Of a stretch of DNA of 64,000 nt, positions 12,601 to 22,800 are shown one piece after another. The stretch comes from Ornithodoros turicata. Lineage: Eukaryota; Arthropoda; Arachnida; Ixodida; Argasidae. Location: NCBI RefSeq assembly GCF_037126465.1, contig NC_088204.1, positions 19,474,804 through 19,538,803 on the forward strand, given 5' to 3'. Numbering within the stretch: the stretch's first letter is position 1; every line of letters starts with the position of its first letter. A program made the position numbers and the translations under genes. The notes under the pieces were generated by a model, which was not told the origin of the DNA, searched no databases, and worked only from the letters and a program-made list of their open reading frames with translations.

Positions 12601-12750
12601 TTTCGGAGCCCCGAAACCCGGCATTAGGCCTAGGTCGCTAGGCGTTGGCACGTTGGATTATTTCGTAGCCTAGCAGAAAAGCACACACTTACCGCCACTT
12701 TCCAGTGTCTTGTTGTAAAAACCTTTGATTTCTTCTAGGATGTGGTACAT
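3286..12750 (-). CDS. Very-long-chain fatty-acid elongase (ELOVL, ELO family), six coding exons
   Basis: Joining exons 12693-12750, 9726-9997, 9586-9642, 8263-8368, 8035-8171 and 3286-3618 gives 963 nt, a 320-residue protein plus stop, within the usual ELOVL size. All five introns have GT/AG borders and the reading phase is kept at each join. Family signatures are present in order: KFMEFMDT (122-129), the histidine box HVIHH (145-149), NSFVHVLMYFYY (175-186) and TTIQMVQ (206-212). The family condenses malonyl-CoA with long acyl-CoAs in the ER membrane, the first and rate-limiting step of elongation, and the His box is the active site. The protein ends KKHE, a KKXX-type ER retrieval signal, after an asparagine-glycine-rich tail. 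Several hydrophobic segments fit a multi-pass ER protein. Sequence style is nearest the arthropod ELOVL1/7 group, but chain-length preference cannot be read from sequence. The start is the only in-frame ATG of exon 1. Confidence 0.93.
3619..4359 (-). other. Intron 5 of the elongase gene, proximal part
   Basis: Non-coding AT-rich sequence between exon 6 and the Tigger-like insertion. I see no additional exon or repeat I can name. Confidence 0.6.
5009..5584. mobile_element. Truncated Tigger-derived MITE nested in its parent
   Basis: It starts with a family-like left end (CAGTTTTG, then GTCCGATTTTTCGAACTC) and shares nearly its whole length with the adjacent copy at 5585-6231. A proper right terminus is not visible before the next copy begins. 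It sits just after the PMDQ motif of the parent transposase. Confidence 0.6.
5585..6231. mobile_element. Tigger-derived MITE with intact ends
   Basis: The ends are CAGTTGCCGTCCGATTTTTC and, at the right, AAAATCGGTCGGCGACTG. TA lies directly outside both ends (5583-5584 and 6232-6233), as expected for pogo-type integration. It is 647 bp long with no transposase. It forms a near-tandem pair with the truncated copy before it. Confidence 0.75.
6857..8034 (-). other. Intron 5 of the elongase gene, distal part
   Basis: Intronic sequence. A stretch near 7000-7080 (AGGGTTCTTCGTTTTCGGG) and another at 8390 look like ends of dispersed repeats, but I cannot delimit them. Confidence 0.5.
8035..8171 (-). 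CDS. Elongase exon 5
   Basis: The acceptor is TTTTGCAG and the donor GTCAGT from 8034. It encodes residues 165-210, including the N-x2-VH-x2-MY-x-YY motif and the first part of T-x2-Q-x2-Q. Confidence 0.93.
8263..8368 (-). CDS. Elongase exon 4 (histidine box)
   Basis: The acceptor is CTCACAG at 8375-8369 and the donor GTAGGT from 8262. The exon encodes residues 130-164 plus one base of codon 165, and includes FFVLRKK and the catalytic HVIHH box. Confidence 0.94.
8369..9585 (-). other. Intron 3 of the elongase gene
   Basis: Non-coding, with TA-rich tracts (8435-8460, 8785-8825) and a poly-C run near 9516. No extra exon was recognised. Confidence 0.6.
9586..9642 (-). CDS. Elongase exon 3
   Basis: This 57-nt exon is in phase 0, between acceptor TTCCTCAG and donor GTGAGT. 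It encodes residues 111-129 with the conserved K-x2-E-x2-DT motif (KFMEFMDT). Confidence 0.92.
9726..9997 (-). CDS. Elongase exon 2
   Basis: The acceptor is a pyrimidine tract ending CAG at 10000-9998 and the donor is GTACGT from 9725. The exon encodes residues 20-110, including HRVQDWLFMQSPWPT and the first membrane segments, which match the conserved N-terminal part of ELOVL proteins. Confidence 0.93.
9998..12692 (-). other. Intron 1 of the elongase gene
   Basis: A 2.7-kb first intron. Chance frames on the plus strand (10856-11295, 12002-12367) lack any recognisable family or splice signals. No repeat was delimited. Confidence 0.6.
12693..12750 (-). CDS. Elongase exon 1 (coding part)
   Basis: It carries ATG and 19 codons (MYHILEEIKGFYNKTLESG) plus one base of codon 20, and ends at donor GTAAGT (12692-12687). 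The 5' UTR continues upstream of 12750 to an undetermined start. Confidence 0.9.
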
Positions 12751-12826
12751 TTTAACGGGCTGGTTGCCACACAGTCGACGATGTCAGAGGTGGAACCAAG
12801 CCGGGTGCCACTTCACGAGTAACGAT

Positions 12827-12832
12827 CACGTG
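12827..12832. promoter_or_regulatory. E-box upstream of the elongase start
   Basis: CACGTG within GATCACGTGACC lies about 77 bp upstream of the elongase ATG, in a GC-richer stretch. USF, SREBP and MITF/TFE-type bHLH factors bind this core, and SREBP-like control would suit a lipid gene. The assignment is positional inference only. Confidence 0.4.
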
Positions 12833-15800
12833 ACCACACGGCCGCGCCACCTGGGGTAGAGGACGAAAACTCCGTTAGCAGACGTCAAATGAGGCGCGAA
12901 GTGCAAGAGATGTTCAAGGTACGAACGAGCGCATGTATTTGCAACCTTGACAATGTAATCCCCCACAAGATATCGTGCCGAACGTGCTAGTGATAGGGTG
13001 GTCGAGCAATGGAATACTATCTTGTGCACCTCTGCGAAGTGAAGCACTACACTGATAAGGTCATCCACCCTTGCACCCGCCAAACTTTTTAGTGCATTGT
13101 GTTGCCGATTGTTGTGCAAACTTTATGCCGAGTCGAAAGATAACCTCAGTGAGCATTCAAGCAACTTGTATGTGCAAAAAAGGCATCCACGTGATAAGAT
13201 AAGGGTAAGCATACTATGCTATTTGCGCTCGCAAACTGTTCAAAAATAAATCACGATCACAGCAGGGATTTTCCAAGGATCTTCATCTCGGCGGGTTAAC
13301 CCGTGGACATCTGCTGGCTCTTTGAGCATTTTTGGCTTTTCTGTGGTGGTGCTGGGGAAATACCTGGGCTGGGCCACAACGTGTCGCACGCAAATTATAT
13401 CAACGACATCGCGATGCTCTTGACACGAATAGCGATGATATTCGAGCAAGAAACACCGCTGGGAAACCAAATACATTAGGGGAGAACAGCTTCGCATTCG
13501 TTGATAACGCTAGGAAGTATTATGCTTAGGTTGATGTCATGGCGAATTGATGGTAGCCTGAAGGGCAGACACTGACCTTCCTTTATCCAGGTACAATCAA
13601 CAGTCTACAATCGTTATTGGATGCTGAAGTGCCGTGAGAAAAAAATTAAATATCCTCTCCAACCTTGCTTTGTCCAGTAACAGCAGGAAATAGATCAGCA
13701 TTGCTTGGAACATCGATAAGGCGAATGCAGACGACGGAGTTGAGGCGCGAAGTCACCACGGAGTTTTAAAAGCATACACATCAAAAGGAGCACAGTTGGA
13801 GGGTGTCCTTGTTGAGGCACATAAAACCTGCGCTAGAAGTCTCACTAGCCGCCGCTGTGCTTCCTTCAAAGTTCCGACCGCATTCCATGTTTGTTGATTT
13901 GCGGAACACAGCGTGCAGCAGATGCGCGTGTGGTCAACATTTTCCTTTTCTTTCCTTTCCACCCCCTCTCGTGTTGTTGTTGTTGTTGCTCCTCAAGCGG
14001 GATGTGTATTTATTCAGTTATTTATTCCTCGAGCGCGGGAAGTAAATATGGAATAACGAATGCTCGTAAAAAATACGAGTGTGCACAGAATGCAAGATGC
14101 GTCTAATCATTACATGGTAGACAATAGACACTTTTCCGAACCCGTGCAAGAAAACATGGATACGGGTGATGAGATATTGGTCGTCTGATAACGGGCATTC
14201 AGGGTTGCCAGCCCAGCGGGCATTCTCGATTATCAGTGCCAGTACTGCAACCTCTTCGGTTGTCTTTTTTCTTTTCTTCTTTTTTTTTTTTTTTTGTCCT
14301 TTTTATGCGTCGTGTGCGTGCGCGCGCGCGCGCGTTTTGTCTGTGACTCTGTGTAGAACTTGCCCGGCCCGAAATGACAGCTCTGGACGTAAGGACGATT
14401 GCACGAGTTAGAATTTCACATTTTTCCCGCTTCGATCGTTATGGCGTAGCTTTCGCAGAAACAACGACTACATTTTTGGAACTTCCTCTCCAACATTTCG
14501 CAAAAAGACTCTGAGTAGTAAGTTACTTGACGAATTTTAGGTAAGTAGTTATCGAGTAGTTACATCTGTATCGAATTGAAAAAAAAAAAAAAAAAAAACG
14601 ACCGTGTACGGGGTAGTCGCTATTTTTACATTTGGCTCGATAGTAATATCCACTTTTATCGGAACAAGCAGAAAGAAAGAAAAAATAAAAAAATTCAAAC
14701 GATCAATAGTCGCCAAAGAAACGCATATTCCCTAACGTCAACACACGGTGGACAGTAACGTCGTTAGCCTGGCTGTTGCGAGATACAGTTTATGAGATGC
14801 TCCCTCGTGCATGGCCATACAGAGAACACAGCTTGCCGACGAGTTCACAGGTGACGCACGGTTTTTCTCTTTTTTTTTCTTTCTTTTTTTTTTTTTTTTT
14901 TGTTTAGTGCGTCTCACTGTCGGCAAGTAACTGCCCTATTCATAATGCTGTGAGAGGAGAGCACACGGAGTTACGCTTGGTGTCTTGCACAAGCTTTTAC
15001 ACGACCTCAAATATTATCTGTTTTAAATATTTGTTACACTTATCGATTATATTATGCATTTCTTAAATTTAGGATATTTAATGAACCAATAACTTCTTTC
15101 GTACCGCTTGCTCAGCATTGTTGTTGTTGCGACGCACGATTTTGTGACAGATTGTTGCCGTTTTCTTATCACACCAATTCAAAACAACAACAACAACAAT
15201 AGATGATGACGATCAGATGGAGTGTTTCACCGCGGCGGTGCGGTACCCTACTCCATTGAACGTGGAACAGGCACCAATGCACTCTGTATACAAGAAAGCG
15301 TGTAATACTGATCAATACTGTATTTTAAGTACTTTTTGCTAGTATTTTAGTATCTTACTCAGTGCTTTTTTATTTTTTATTTTTTGGAATGGTACCTGTA
15401 CTCTATTTGAAATACTTTTTCAGTATTTTCTACTCAATTATTTAATCACATTTCGTTTATCTGTTCGTCTTCATATATACCGTGTTAAGTTTCGCTACAA
15501 GGTACACTTGCTTGCATGGTCAACTTATTGAACAACTAGATTATTTTGTTGAAGAGAGGGAGGTTGACTGAGGAAGACTAAAATGGGGGGGGCAGCCCAA
15601 AACGAGCCAATAATATCTATGCCTAAATACAAAAATCGGCAGTCACTTTCGTGACCAATGCTCAAAGCAACTCTATATTCCAATTACATTCTTTTCAGAG
15701 TACCTGTACCGTATTTCAAGTGTACGCTCTCGCTTCAGTATTTAGTATCGTATTTCAGATACATTTTTGTAGTATCTTGAGCGCCCACCAAGGGGAAGGT

Positions 15801-16349
15801 ACTCTCGTTCCCCACATTTGGCAGAATAACTTTCTCTAGTCGGTTTTCTGTACTCTTGTGGTTGCACACGTGAAATGATGAGCTGCTGCGTGTATTACGC
15901 TTCCGAAGTTTACGAGAGGATAACTGACGGGAAAGTGCATATGTATGATACGGTGGAGAAAAAGAAAGAGAGAAGATATTCTGCTTTAAAATGAGCGGGC
16001 TGCACGATAGTGGTGGTAAAACTTATCCCTCTCGCTCTCCCTCTTTCTTTTGGAATGCGGTTCGTGGCAATACTTCGTTTTCATTTGCTGCTAATTCGAT
16101 GACCTATCAACAAACGTCCAAAAATTACGCACACTCCAAAGACAGGAAGTCACGCTGAAAACGGGAGACATAGTCCTGCTTGAAAGTAAACTTCCTCGAA
16201 ATATGTGGGATACTGGGAGAATTGTCGGGACATACCCTGGACAAGACGGCCACGTGAGATCGTGCCTTTTGAAGCACCAAAGCGGGAAAATGACGAAGAC
16301 GGCTGTGCAACGCCTGTATTACCTCGAGATATAGACTCGTTATTCGCCG
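12833..16349. other. No gene seen
   Basis: Only low-complexity features are evident: (T)n near 14279 and 14888, (GC)n near 14318, A-runs near 14579, and (CAA)n at 15183. Short frames do not resemble any family I know and show no paired splice sites. Confidence 0.5.
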
Positions 16350-16610
16350 CGGGAGGATGTTGGGAAAACGTCCCTGTCAACCCGGGAGGTACCCGGGTTC
16401 GAATCCCGGTGCCGGCTGTGTTGTCTGGGGTTTTTCCTGGGTTTTCCTCAGACGCTTTAAGACATATGTCGGCACAGTTCCCTTAGAAGTCGGCCCAGGA
16501 CGCACATTCCCCCAGGGCGTCAGTCGTGACGTTGCCCACATACGTGAGGCCGACAACGGCAAGCCCTATCGCCATCACCACCACCACCACCACCCCTGTC
16601 AAGAGACGAA
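16350..16610 (+). mobile_element. tRNA-derived SINE, near full-length
   Basis: A head containing the pol III B-box GGTTCGAATCC in ACCCGGGTTCGAATCCCGG is followed by a body (TTTTTCCTGGGTTTTCCTCA). The tail is CGTGACGTTGCCCACATACG..GGCCGACAACGGCAAGCC, ending in a (CAC)n run. The tail is shared with LINE 3' ends elsewhere in the window. The A-box is degenerate. Confidence 0.75.
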
Positions 16611-16799
16611 GAAGAAGGCTCCTCGCGGATCAGTTGCATGACTCATGCTTGCTGATTGATTCCTACGCTAAACATTGCTCGATCAACAGGGCATTAAACA
16701 TCTTGTTCATCATAGCCATCAGGGTTCCCCCATTCACACGCTGCACTAACCCTTGCGCCGAATGGTAAGGGACGTCGTTTCAGAATCGTGGAGGGGTCG

Positions 16800-16975
16800 A
16801 ACATTGCACGGAATGATACGGTTATCACCGCCGACCCGTTGAAGGCGAGGGGCGTACGCTCTTTTTATGACAACTAACGTAAGTGCACAAAAGGGCGTAC
16901 GCCTCCCGTTGTCAACAAACCAGGGGAAAGAACGACATCATTGGGGATGATGGTTGACGAGGAGAGCGATGTTCT
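16800..16975. mobile_element. MITE family A, diverged copy
   Basis: It keeps the paired core GGCGTACGC..GGGCGTACGCC with the flanking GATACGGTTATCA and GACATCATTGGGGATGATGG segments seen in better copies. Both termini are lost. Confidence 0.6.
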
Positions 16976-18717
16976 GTGTGTACGGGAAAGCATAGCACGC
17001 AGGCGTTGTCGAACGACCGCGTAAGTTACGAAAGCTCCATTGACCGCATAACGAATGCGTGCCTATGCGTATCAGATGACGCACCTGAACGAACTTCTTT
17101 TTGTGGCATTCTCCGGCAAAGTGTGAATACTTATAGACCTTTTCTCGGCACGTTTCATACATCCACGGAAGGAAGTCATATCAATTTTTCTTCCCATTCA
17201 GGTCGCTGTCTCTTCTTCTGGTAGCTTTGATAAATGAATGGAAAGTGGTACTCGCTTTGAGGAAACGTGAAATGCAAGTGCGGGTGCGTTCACTGTCCAC
17301 AAGCGGCCTTTCCCTACAGGGGTTGTACCTGTAGCTTTCCTTCACGCGGTATGAAAGAAATAAACGATGAAGGAGAACCTTCCTCGGGCCGTCCTCCTTA
17401 TTATTGACCAGGAAGTGTTGGGGGCGAGTTGATATTCCCATTTATATCCAGAAAGACAACAAATGAAACATCTGTTTTGCGTCCGTGCGACGGAGGAGTT
17501 GTTTCCGTAAATAAGTTCTTCTGGACATGGAAGTTGTTTTTGTAGTTCGGAGGTATTGTGCGATAGTATGGCAGGACGAGGAAGTTGTTTCTGTATCTTC
17601 CTCAAGATTGACAACTTTTTTTGCGATGGATATGGACTGGTAGGGACTGACATCTCACGAAGATATTAGATATATAGTATTGATATATTCTTTTTTACAG
17701 AATTTCATCGCGCTTCCATTCCCTTATCCACCAGTGGATAAAGTAATTGAAGAGCGTCCTTTTGCGCTTCACTGCGACCAGCCGCGACAAAAATATGTAA
17801 ACCGAAACCAATTCATTACTGCAACAAATGACCCGCTTCGGTGGCAGATTTTTCTCTAAAAGGTGTCCACTGAAGGTCCCAAAAGGGGTAGTACCCATTT
17901 TAATGCCGATAGCGCCCTGCTTTAGAAGTTATGTTTTTTTTTAAGAAACTCATTTGAATTTTTATTTAAATAATTAACGCCTCCCACTCATTCACACGGT
18001 GCGCAGCTTGTAGATGGTATCGCACAGATACTTGTAAAAAAGAAAGTTGGTCGATTGGTGCACCCGTTCGCGAATTATTTAGCCCGGGGAATTAACTGAA
18101 ACACCCGGTATAAGCGCACCCGCGCACGCCTCTGGCCGTAACCTTGAAGTCTCGGAACCCTTTCATCGCCACGACAATTTGCATCTCATGAAGGGTGTTC
18201 GGCCGTTAAAACACGCAAGCTCCTTATTTATGCGGCCATCCTTTCAAACGTACTCAGTGGCATGCATTCCTTATCCGACGCTAAATTACGCGCCGGTTGA
18301 CGAAACGTAAGTCACCGTTACGAGTGAAGATGGCACATAATAAATCCGCCGGATTTATGTGTCCTTCTCTATATATGGAAGGGAATGATCGAAAGGACGT
18401 GAGCATGACGTTGCTGGTCTGTCCGCGTAATGTGAATAGTGGGCCGACGGGATTTTCATATCATTAGTAGGCCAACGCTTTAGCGTTCTTTCACGATCTT
18501 CCATTTCTTTAATCGTGCCGGGAACTGCTATAGGCGGGTTATCCAAATTCGCGCAAACGCACCGTTTCTTTCTGTGTGTCATCCAACAACAACGAGAAGA
18601 CCAACAGCTACGTGCATGACGATAGGACTGCGATACTCATCCCCTGTTTGTCGTTCAGTGGCATATCTTTGCTAGATGCAAAGTGAGAAATTCCGTTTAA
18701 TGCGCCCTCTTTAAAAT
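16976..18717. other. No gene seen
   Basis: The minus-strand frame at 17342-17653 has repeated QLP-containing phrases and the one at 17695-17898 is short and basic. I recognise neither and see no splice or promoter support. Confidence 0.45.
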
Positions 18718-18722
18718 GAGGG
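18718..18722. repeat. Left target-site duplication GAGGG
   Basis: GAGGG directly precedes the left LTR and the same five bases follow the right LTR at 25234-25238. A 5-bp duplication is normal for Ty3/gypsy integration. The G-rich context means the exact edge could shift by a base. Confidence 0.75.
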
Positions 18723-19092
18723 TGTAAAGGTTAAACCTGTAACTACGAAAACATTTTTATTTTCGCCTCCATCGTCGCCAGACTGAACGACCAGTTGAAT
18801 AACTCTTTGTGCTCGCGCGCGACAGCTGCTCTTTTTGGAACTCCGCCACTCGTGACCCATTTGGTCAGCTCGCTTTTGTGGCCCTATAGAGGCAATCCCT
18901 TGAGCCGAAAGCACTGTGGACACTACGACATGTCCAAGATGGCGGACGGGATTAACAGATTTAGTCCAAGTGGGGGCGGAGGATTTCACGTGTCCAACCT
19001 AGTTAATGTAACCAATTAGACAGTTGGTTTCGCTTTCTTTTGAATGTTTTGATTGGCGCTACCATGTTGGTGGGCAGCGGCCAATTGTGGTC

Positions 19093-19100
19093 TTTATAAG
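19093..19100 (+). promoter_or_regulatory. LTR TATA box
   Basis: TTTATAAG lies in the second half of the LTR, followed by a GC-richer start region. Transcription would begin roughly 30 bp downstream, marking the U3/R border. The same site recurs in the right LTR at about 24979. Confidence 0.65.
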
Positions 19101-19237
19101 CGGACACCCGCTAAATTGCGACAGCTCGAGCGGGGACTTTCACCACCGGAAGGTCTGGGACCTTGTCGCCTCATGTCCCCCGAGTTCTCAATCAGTAAGC
19201 CTTTGCCTTGATATGTATATGCCTTGTATATATTTGT

Positions 19238-19243
19238 ATTAAA
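19238..19243 (+). terminator. LTR poly(A) signal
   Basis: ATTAAA followed by a TTGTTGCTGTTG-type GT-rich stretch is placed correctly downstream of the TATA box to end the R region. Confidence 0.5.
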
Positions 19244-19346
19244 TATTGTTGCTGTTGAGTTATCCCTCTCGTCGGACGTCTCCTGCAAGCTGCTACCGTA
19301 CTCGCAACACATCACCGAACCCCTCTACGGAAAGGAGAAACTTTAC

Positions 19347-19364
19347 TGGCGCAGCACGACAGGA
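19347..19364 (+). promoter_or_regulatory. Primer-binding site
   Basis: TGGCGCAGCACGACAGGA starts at the last base of the LTR. Its complement ends CTGCGCCA, the form of a mature tRNA 3' end with CCA. The acceptor resembles those of serine tRNAs of insects, but the tRNA is not firmly identified. Confidence 0.7.
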
Positions 19365-19891
19365 TGTGTCCATCTACGGAGAGCTGAAGCATCTCGACGG
19401 ACGAGTGAATACCTCCAGGAGAACAGCAAGAATCAAGGTACGCATCGAAGTCAAGCAAGGCAGCAAAAGCAGCGGACTGTCCAGGAAACTGAGCGGACAA
19501 GTCCAGGTCATCAACGGAGAGCCACAACTAGTCAACGAGGACCGGATGTGCAGTGTGTGAACGTGACCGCGTCAGGGGAGCCAGCACAGCTTCGACGACG
19601 GCGACGAAAGTGAGAAACAACGGACACTGAAGTGTCGGCACAGGGTGAAAGAAAGCGTCATCCACGGAAGAGCTTCGAAACAATTTCACGAGGTAGGTGA
19701 GAATTGGTTGCCCTTGAGGTTCACGAGTAGATAGCTACCGCGTAGGGTTTAGTTATTGTGTATCTCAGAGTTCCGGTGTGGCAGGACGATCTTTCTAGTG
19801 TCCGATAGTGTCAGTGGGTTCACATGATACCGACTGGTTTGGTCGAGCGAACAGAGCCGAGCGGAAAAACTAGGGTGTCGAACAATAGTTA
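19365..19891 (+). other. 5' leader of the retrotransposon
   Basis: About 0.5 kb between the primer-binding site and the Gag start. It contains several upstream ATGs with short frames. A packaging signal is expected here, but I cannot point to one. Confidence 0.6.
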
Positions 19892-22800
19892 ATGCTTACT
19901 CGCTTGAGGGCGAAACAAAAGAAGGCAAAATTCGACACAGAAATGGCAGACGAAAACAGAAGTAACACTGCTTCTGGCTCAGGCGCTACCGAAACCGTTA
20001 GCGTCGAAATCTTGCGGCTCCAGATCGAACTGGAAAAAGAACGATCACGGAGAATAGAACTTGAGCGATTTCGAGATGACCGCTCGCCATACAGTGAAGC
20101 GTCGACTACACGAACGCGCGAAGAAAATCTGGCCTACTTTTCAAAAAGGCTTAAGAGCGTTTTGCTTCCGCTACCAGCCGACCGCGAAGTGCCCATGTGG
20201 TTTGAGGGAGTAGAAGGTGTTTTCAAATCCTACAAAGTACCCGAGGAGGTTCAAAGTCACCTCATATTACCGCTTATCGCAAGCAGGGTAGGTCACTTGT
20301 ACTCAAAGCTAACCACCGACGAGCTAGACGACTACCAAACGGTAAAGGAGGCCGTGCTAGCAGCACTCCGTTTGTCCCCGGGCGAATATAGGAAGCGCTT
20401 TTCAGAAGCAGTCAAAGGGAGGGACGAAACATGGTCGAACTACTGGGCCAGGCTACACAGTTATATCGCCGCATACGCTAAAGCACGCGAGGTCAAAAGT
20501 TACGACGACTTGATAACGTTGATCATCGCAGACAGGTTCGTAGACTCGCTGACAGAGGAGGCTCGACAATTTGTAACGCTCCAGATCACCGACGTCAAAC
20601 CCTCCGAAAGCGACATTGTAAAAGCAGTGGAGAAATTCGAGGATGCTAAGGGCAGGGGAAGCGCAGTTCTAGGCCACAGAGACAAGGGAGCTTCCGACCG
20701 CCGTAAGGAAAGCCACAAAGACAGAGGGAAAGATGATAAGAACTCCCAACAAAAAGGGAACGGGAAAGACCGTCAAGAGACAAAGAACGGGTTTTCCTGC
20801 TACGTATGTGGAGGGAAACATTTTGCAAGAAATTGTCCCAAAAAGAGGTCACCAGACGGTGACCACACAGCTCCTAAAGCAGCAGACAACAAGGATTCTG
20901 CACAAAGACGCGTGAACCGTGTTGTGATAGCTAGGGACGACGAAGTCCAAAATGCATCTGATGACGCACAGGTAGAGAATACTACGTTGGTGGCGCGCGT
21001 CAGCCCAGCGGCTACGGGAGATAAAGAGCAGCTGACTCTCCCCATTCGCGAGGTTCAATTGCAATGTGGGACACAAAAATTTCGCGCACTGATAGACAGT
21101 GGGGCGGACGTGACTGTTGTTCGCGCGGATCTTTTTCCCGAGCGCAGAGGTGATGCACTAAGCCCGCTGTGGCTCGAATCCGCCTTCGGACACAAGGTAG
21201 CCGCGGAATTGGGCGTACTACCCGTCAGGCTGATAGGCACAAGCAGCGACCAGGTAGAGGTTAACAAAGTCGTCCCAGTAGAGTGCGCTTTTACCGAAAA
21301 GCTAGCCGGAGATGTAGATTGCCTCCTATCACTAGAAGCGTGGGATGCCATTCGGAGTGTCGAGGAACCGGACGCGCTAAACGCGGCGGCTGCCGTGGAA
21401 GCGGAATACACAGACGAGCTAGACGCGGGTTTAGCGGGGTTATTCCTGCAAGAGGACGCGGACTGCGGCGGTGCCGAACACATCGCGGTGGTGAACGCGG
21501 TAAAAAGCACGGCGGGAGGGACCGACGCTGAGGCCGGCGAGAGAAGCGTATTCAGATCAGCCCAGCGTGAGGACACGAGCCTCGTGGACGCGTGGGAACA
21601 GGGTAAAGCAGGCGCTCACGGTATGCTCATTGACGACGGTATCCTTTATCACAGGGATACGGTAGCGGGGCAAAAAGTAAAACAGCTCGTTTTACCCGAT
21701 GGTAAACGGCGACAAGTCCTCCAGCTCGCGCACGATACGCCGTGGGGAGGCCATCTTGGAATGCGAAAAACGCTAAATCGCATTAAGGCGACTTTCTATT
21801 GGCCGGGGATTGAAAAGGACGTTCGAGAGCACTGTGCAACATGCCACGGATGTCAGGTTAACGCGGACAGGAATGCAAAAGACAGGGTACCTATCGCGCC
21901 ACTCACGCGACCAGACTACCCATTTCAAGCAGTGAACGTTGATGTGGTAGGCCCGTTCGAGATCGCGTCGGCACGCGGGCACAAATACGCACTTTGTGTC
22001 ACCGACCTTCATACTCGTTGGCCCGAAGTGATTTGCCTTACGTCCCCGACCGCAAAGAAAACGTGTGACGCGCTGCTCGAAATCTTCTCGCGGACGGGTA
22101 TCCCGGAAACTATCTGTTGCGATCAGGGCAGCAACTTCACGTCGCACTTAACCCAGGAGTTCCTCAGAAGGATCGGGTGTTCCCCACGCTTCTCGACGGC
22201 AGAACACCACGAAAGTAACGGGGCGGTCGAGCGGTGGAACCGTGTGTTCCGCCGCATGCTATTTCACGTGGTACGGGACGACCCCAGAAACTGGGATAGG
22301 TACATCCCTTTTCTCTTATGGGCGTACAGAGAAGTCCCGCACGACACCACGGGTGTGTCACCGTTTCAACTTCTCTACGGTAGACAACCAACAGGCCCGC
22401 TAGCAATTCTAAAGAATACCTGGGAAGGGCAGGTAGGACCCCCAGTTCAGCTCCGAGAGGCGCCCACCAAATATCTCGAACATTTGAGAGAAATGTTCAA
22501 GGCGGCGGCAGAAACTGCAGGGCTAGTTACCGAAAAGCGGCAAGCGCGGTACGTGGAGCAGCACAATCGCAAAACAAAGCAAAAACAATTCCAACCTGGC
22601 GACCAGGTTATTGTTTTCGATACCAGCCGATCAGCAAAGCATCAGGCAAAGTGGAAGGGCCCCTACCAAGTAATAGGGAAACGACGACAGCACTCGTATG
22701 ATGTACTAACGGACGACGGAAAAACGCGCACGATTCATGCCAACAATTTAAGGGCCTACAAGGCCAGGGTGAATCACGTAGGAGTCATTTTCCAAGGAGA

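Larger units (their letters stand above)
18723..19347 (+). repeat. 5' LTR
   Basis: It begins TGTAAAGG and ends CTTTACT, so the ends are a 7-bp inverted repeat with one mismatch rather than the usual TG..CA. I see no difference from 24609-25233. It contains a YY1-like motif (CAAGATGGCGGAC, about 18937-18950), a TATA box and a poly(A) hexamer. Confidence 0.95.

Noticed and set aside
14203..14240. hAT end CAGGGTTGCCAGCCC
   Set aside because: No inverted partner end or octamer could be found nearby.
17695..17898. 67-codon minus-strand frame with a basic C-terminus
   Set aside because: Not recognisable and without regulatory context; may be part of an unlisted repeat.
18711..19613. Short frames within the left LTR and leader, repeated in the right LTR
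   Set aside because: They recur because the LTRs are repeats; none has a retroelement accessory motif.
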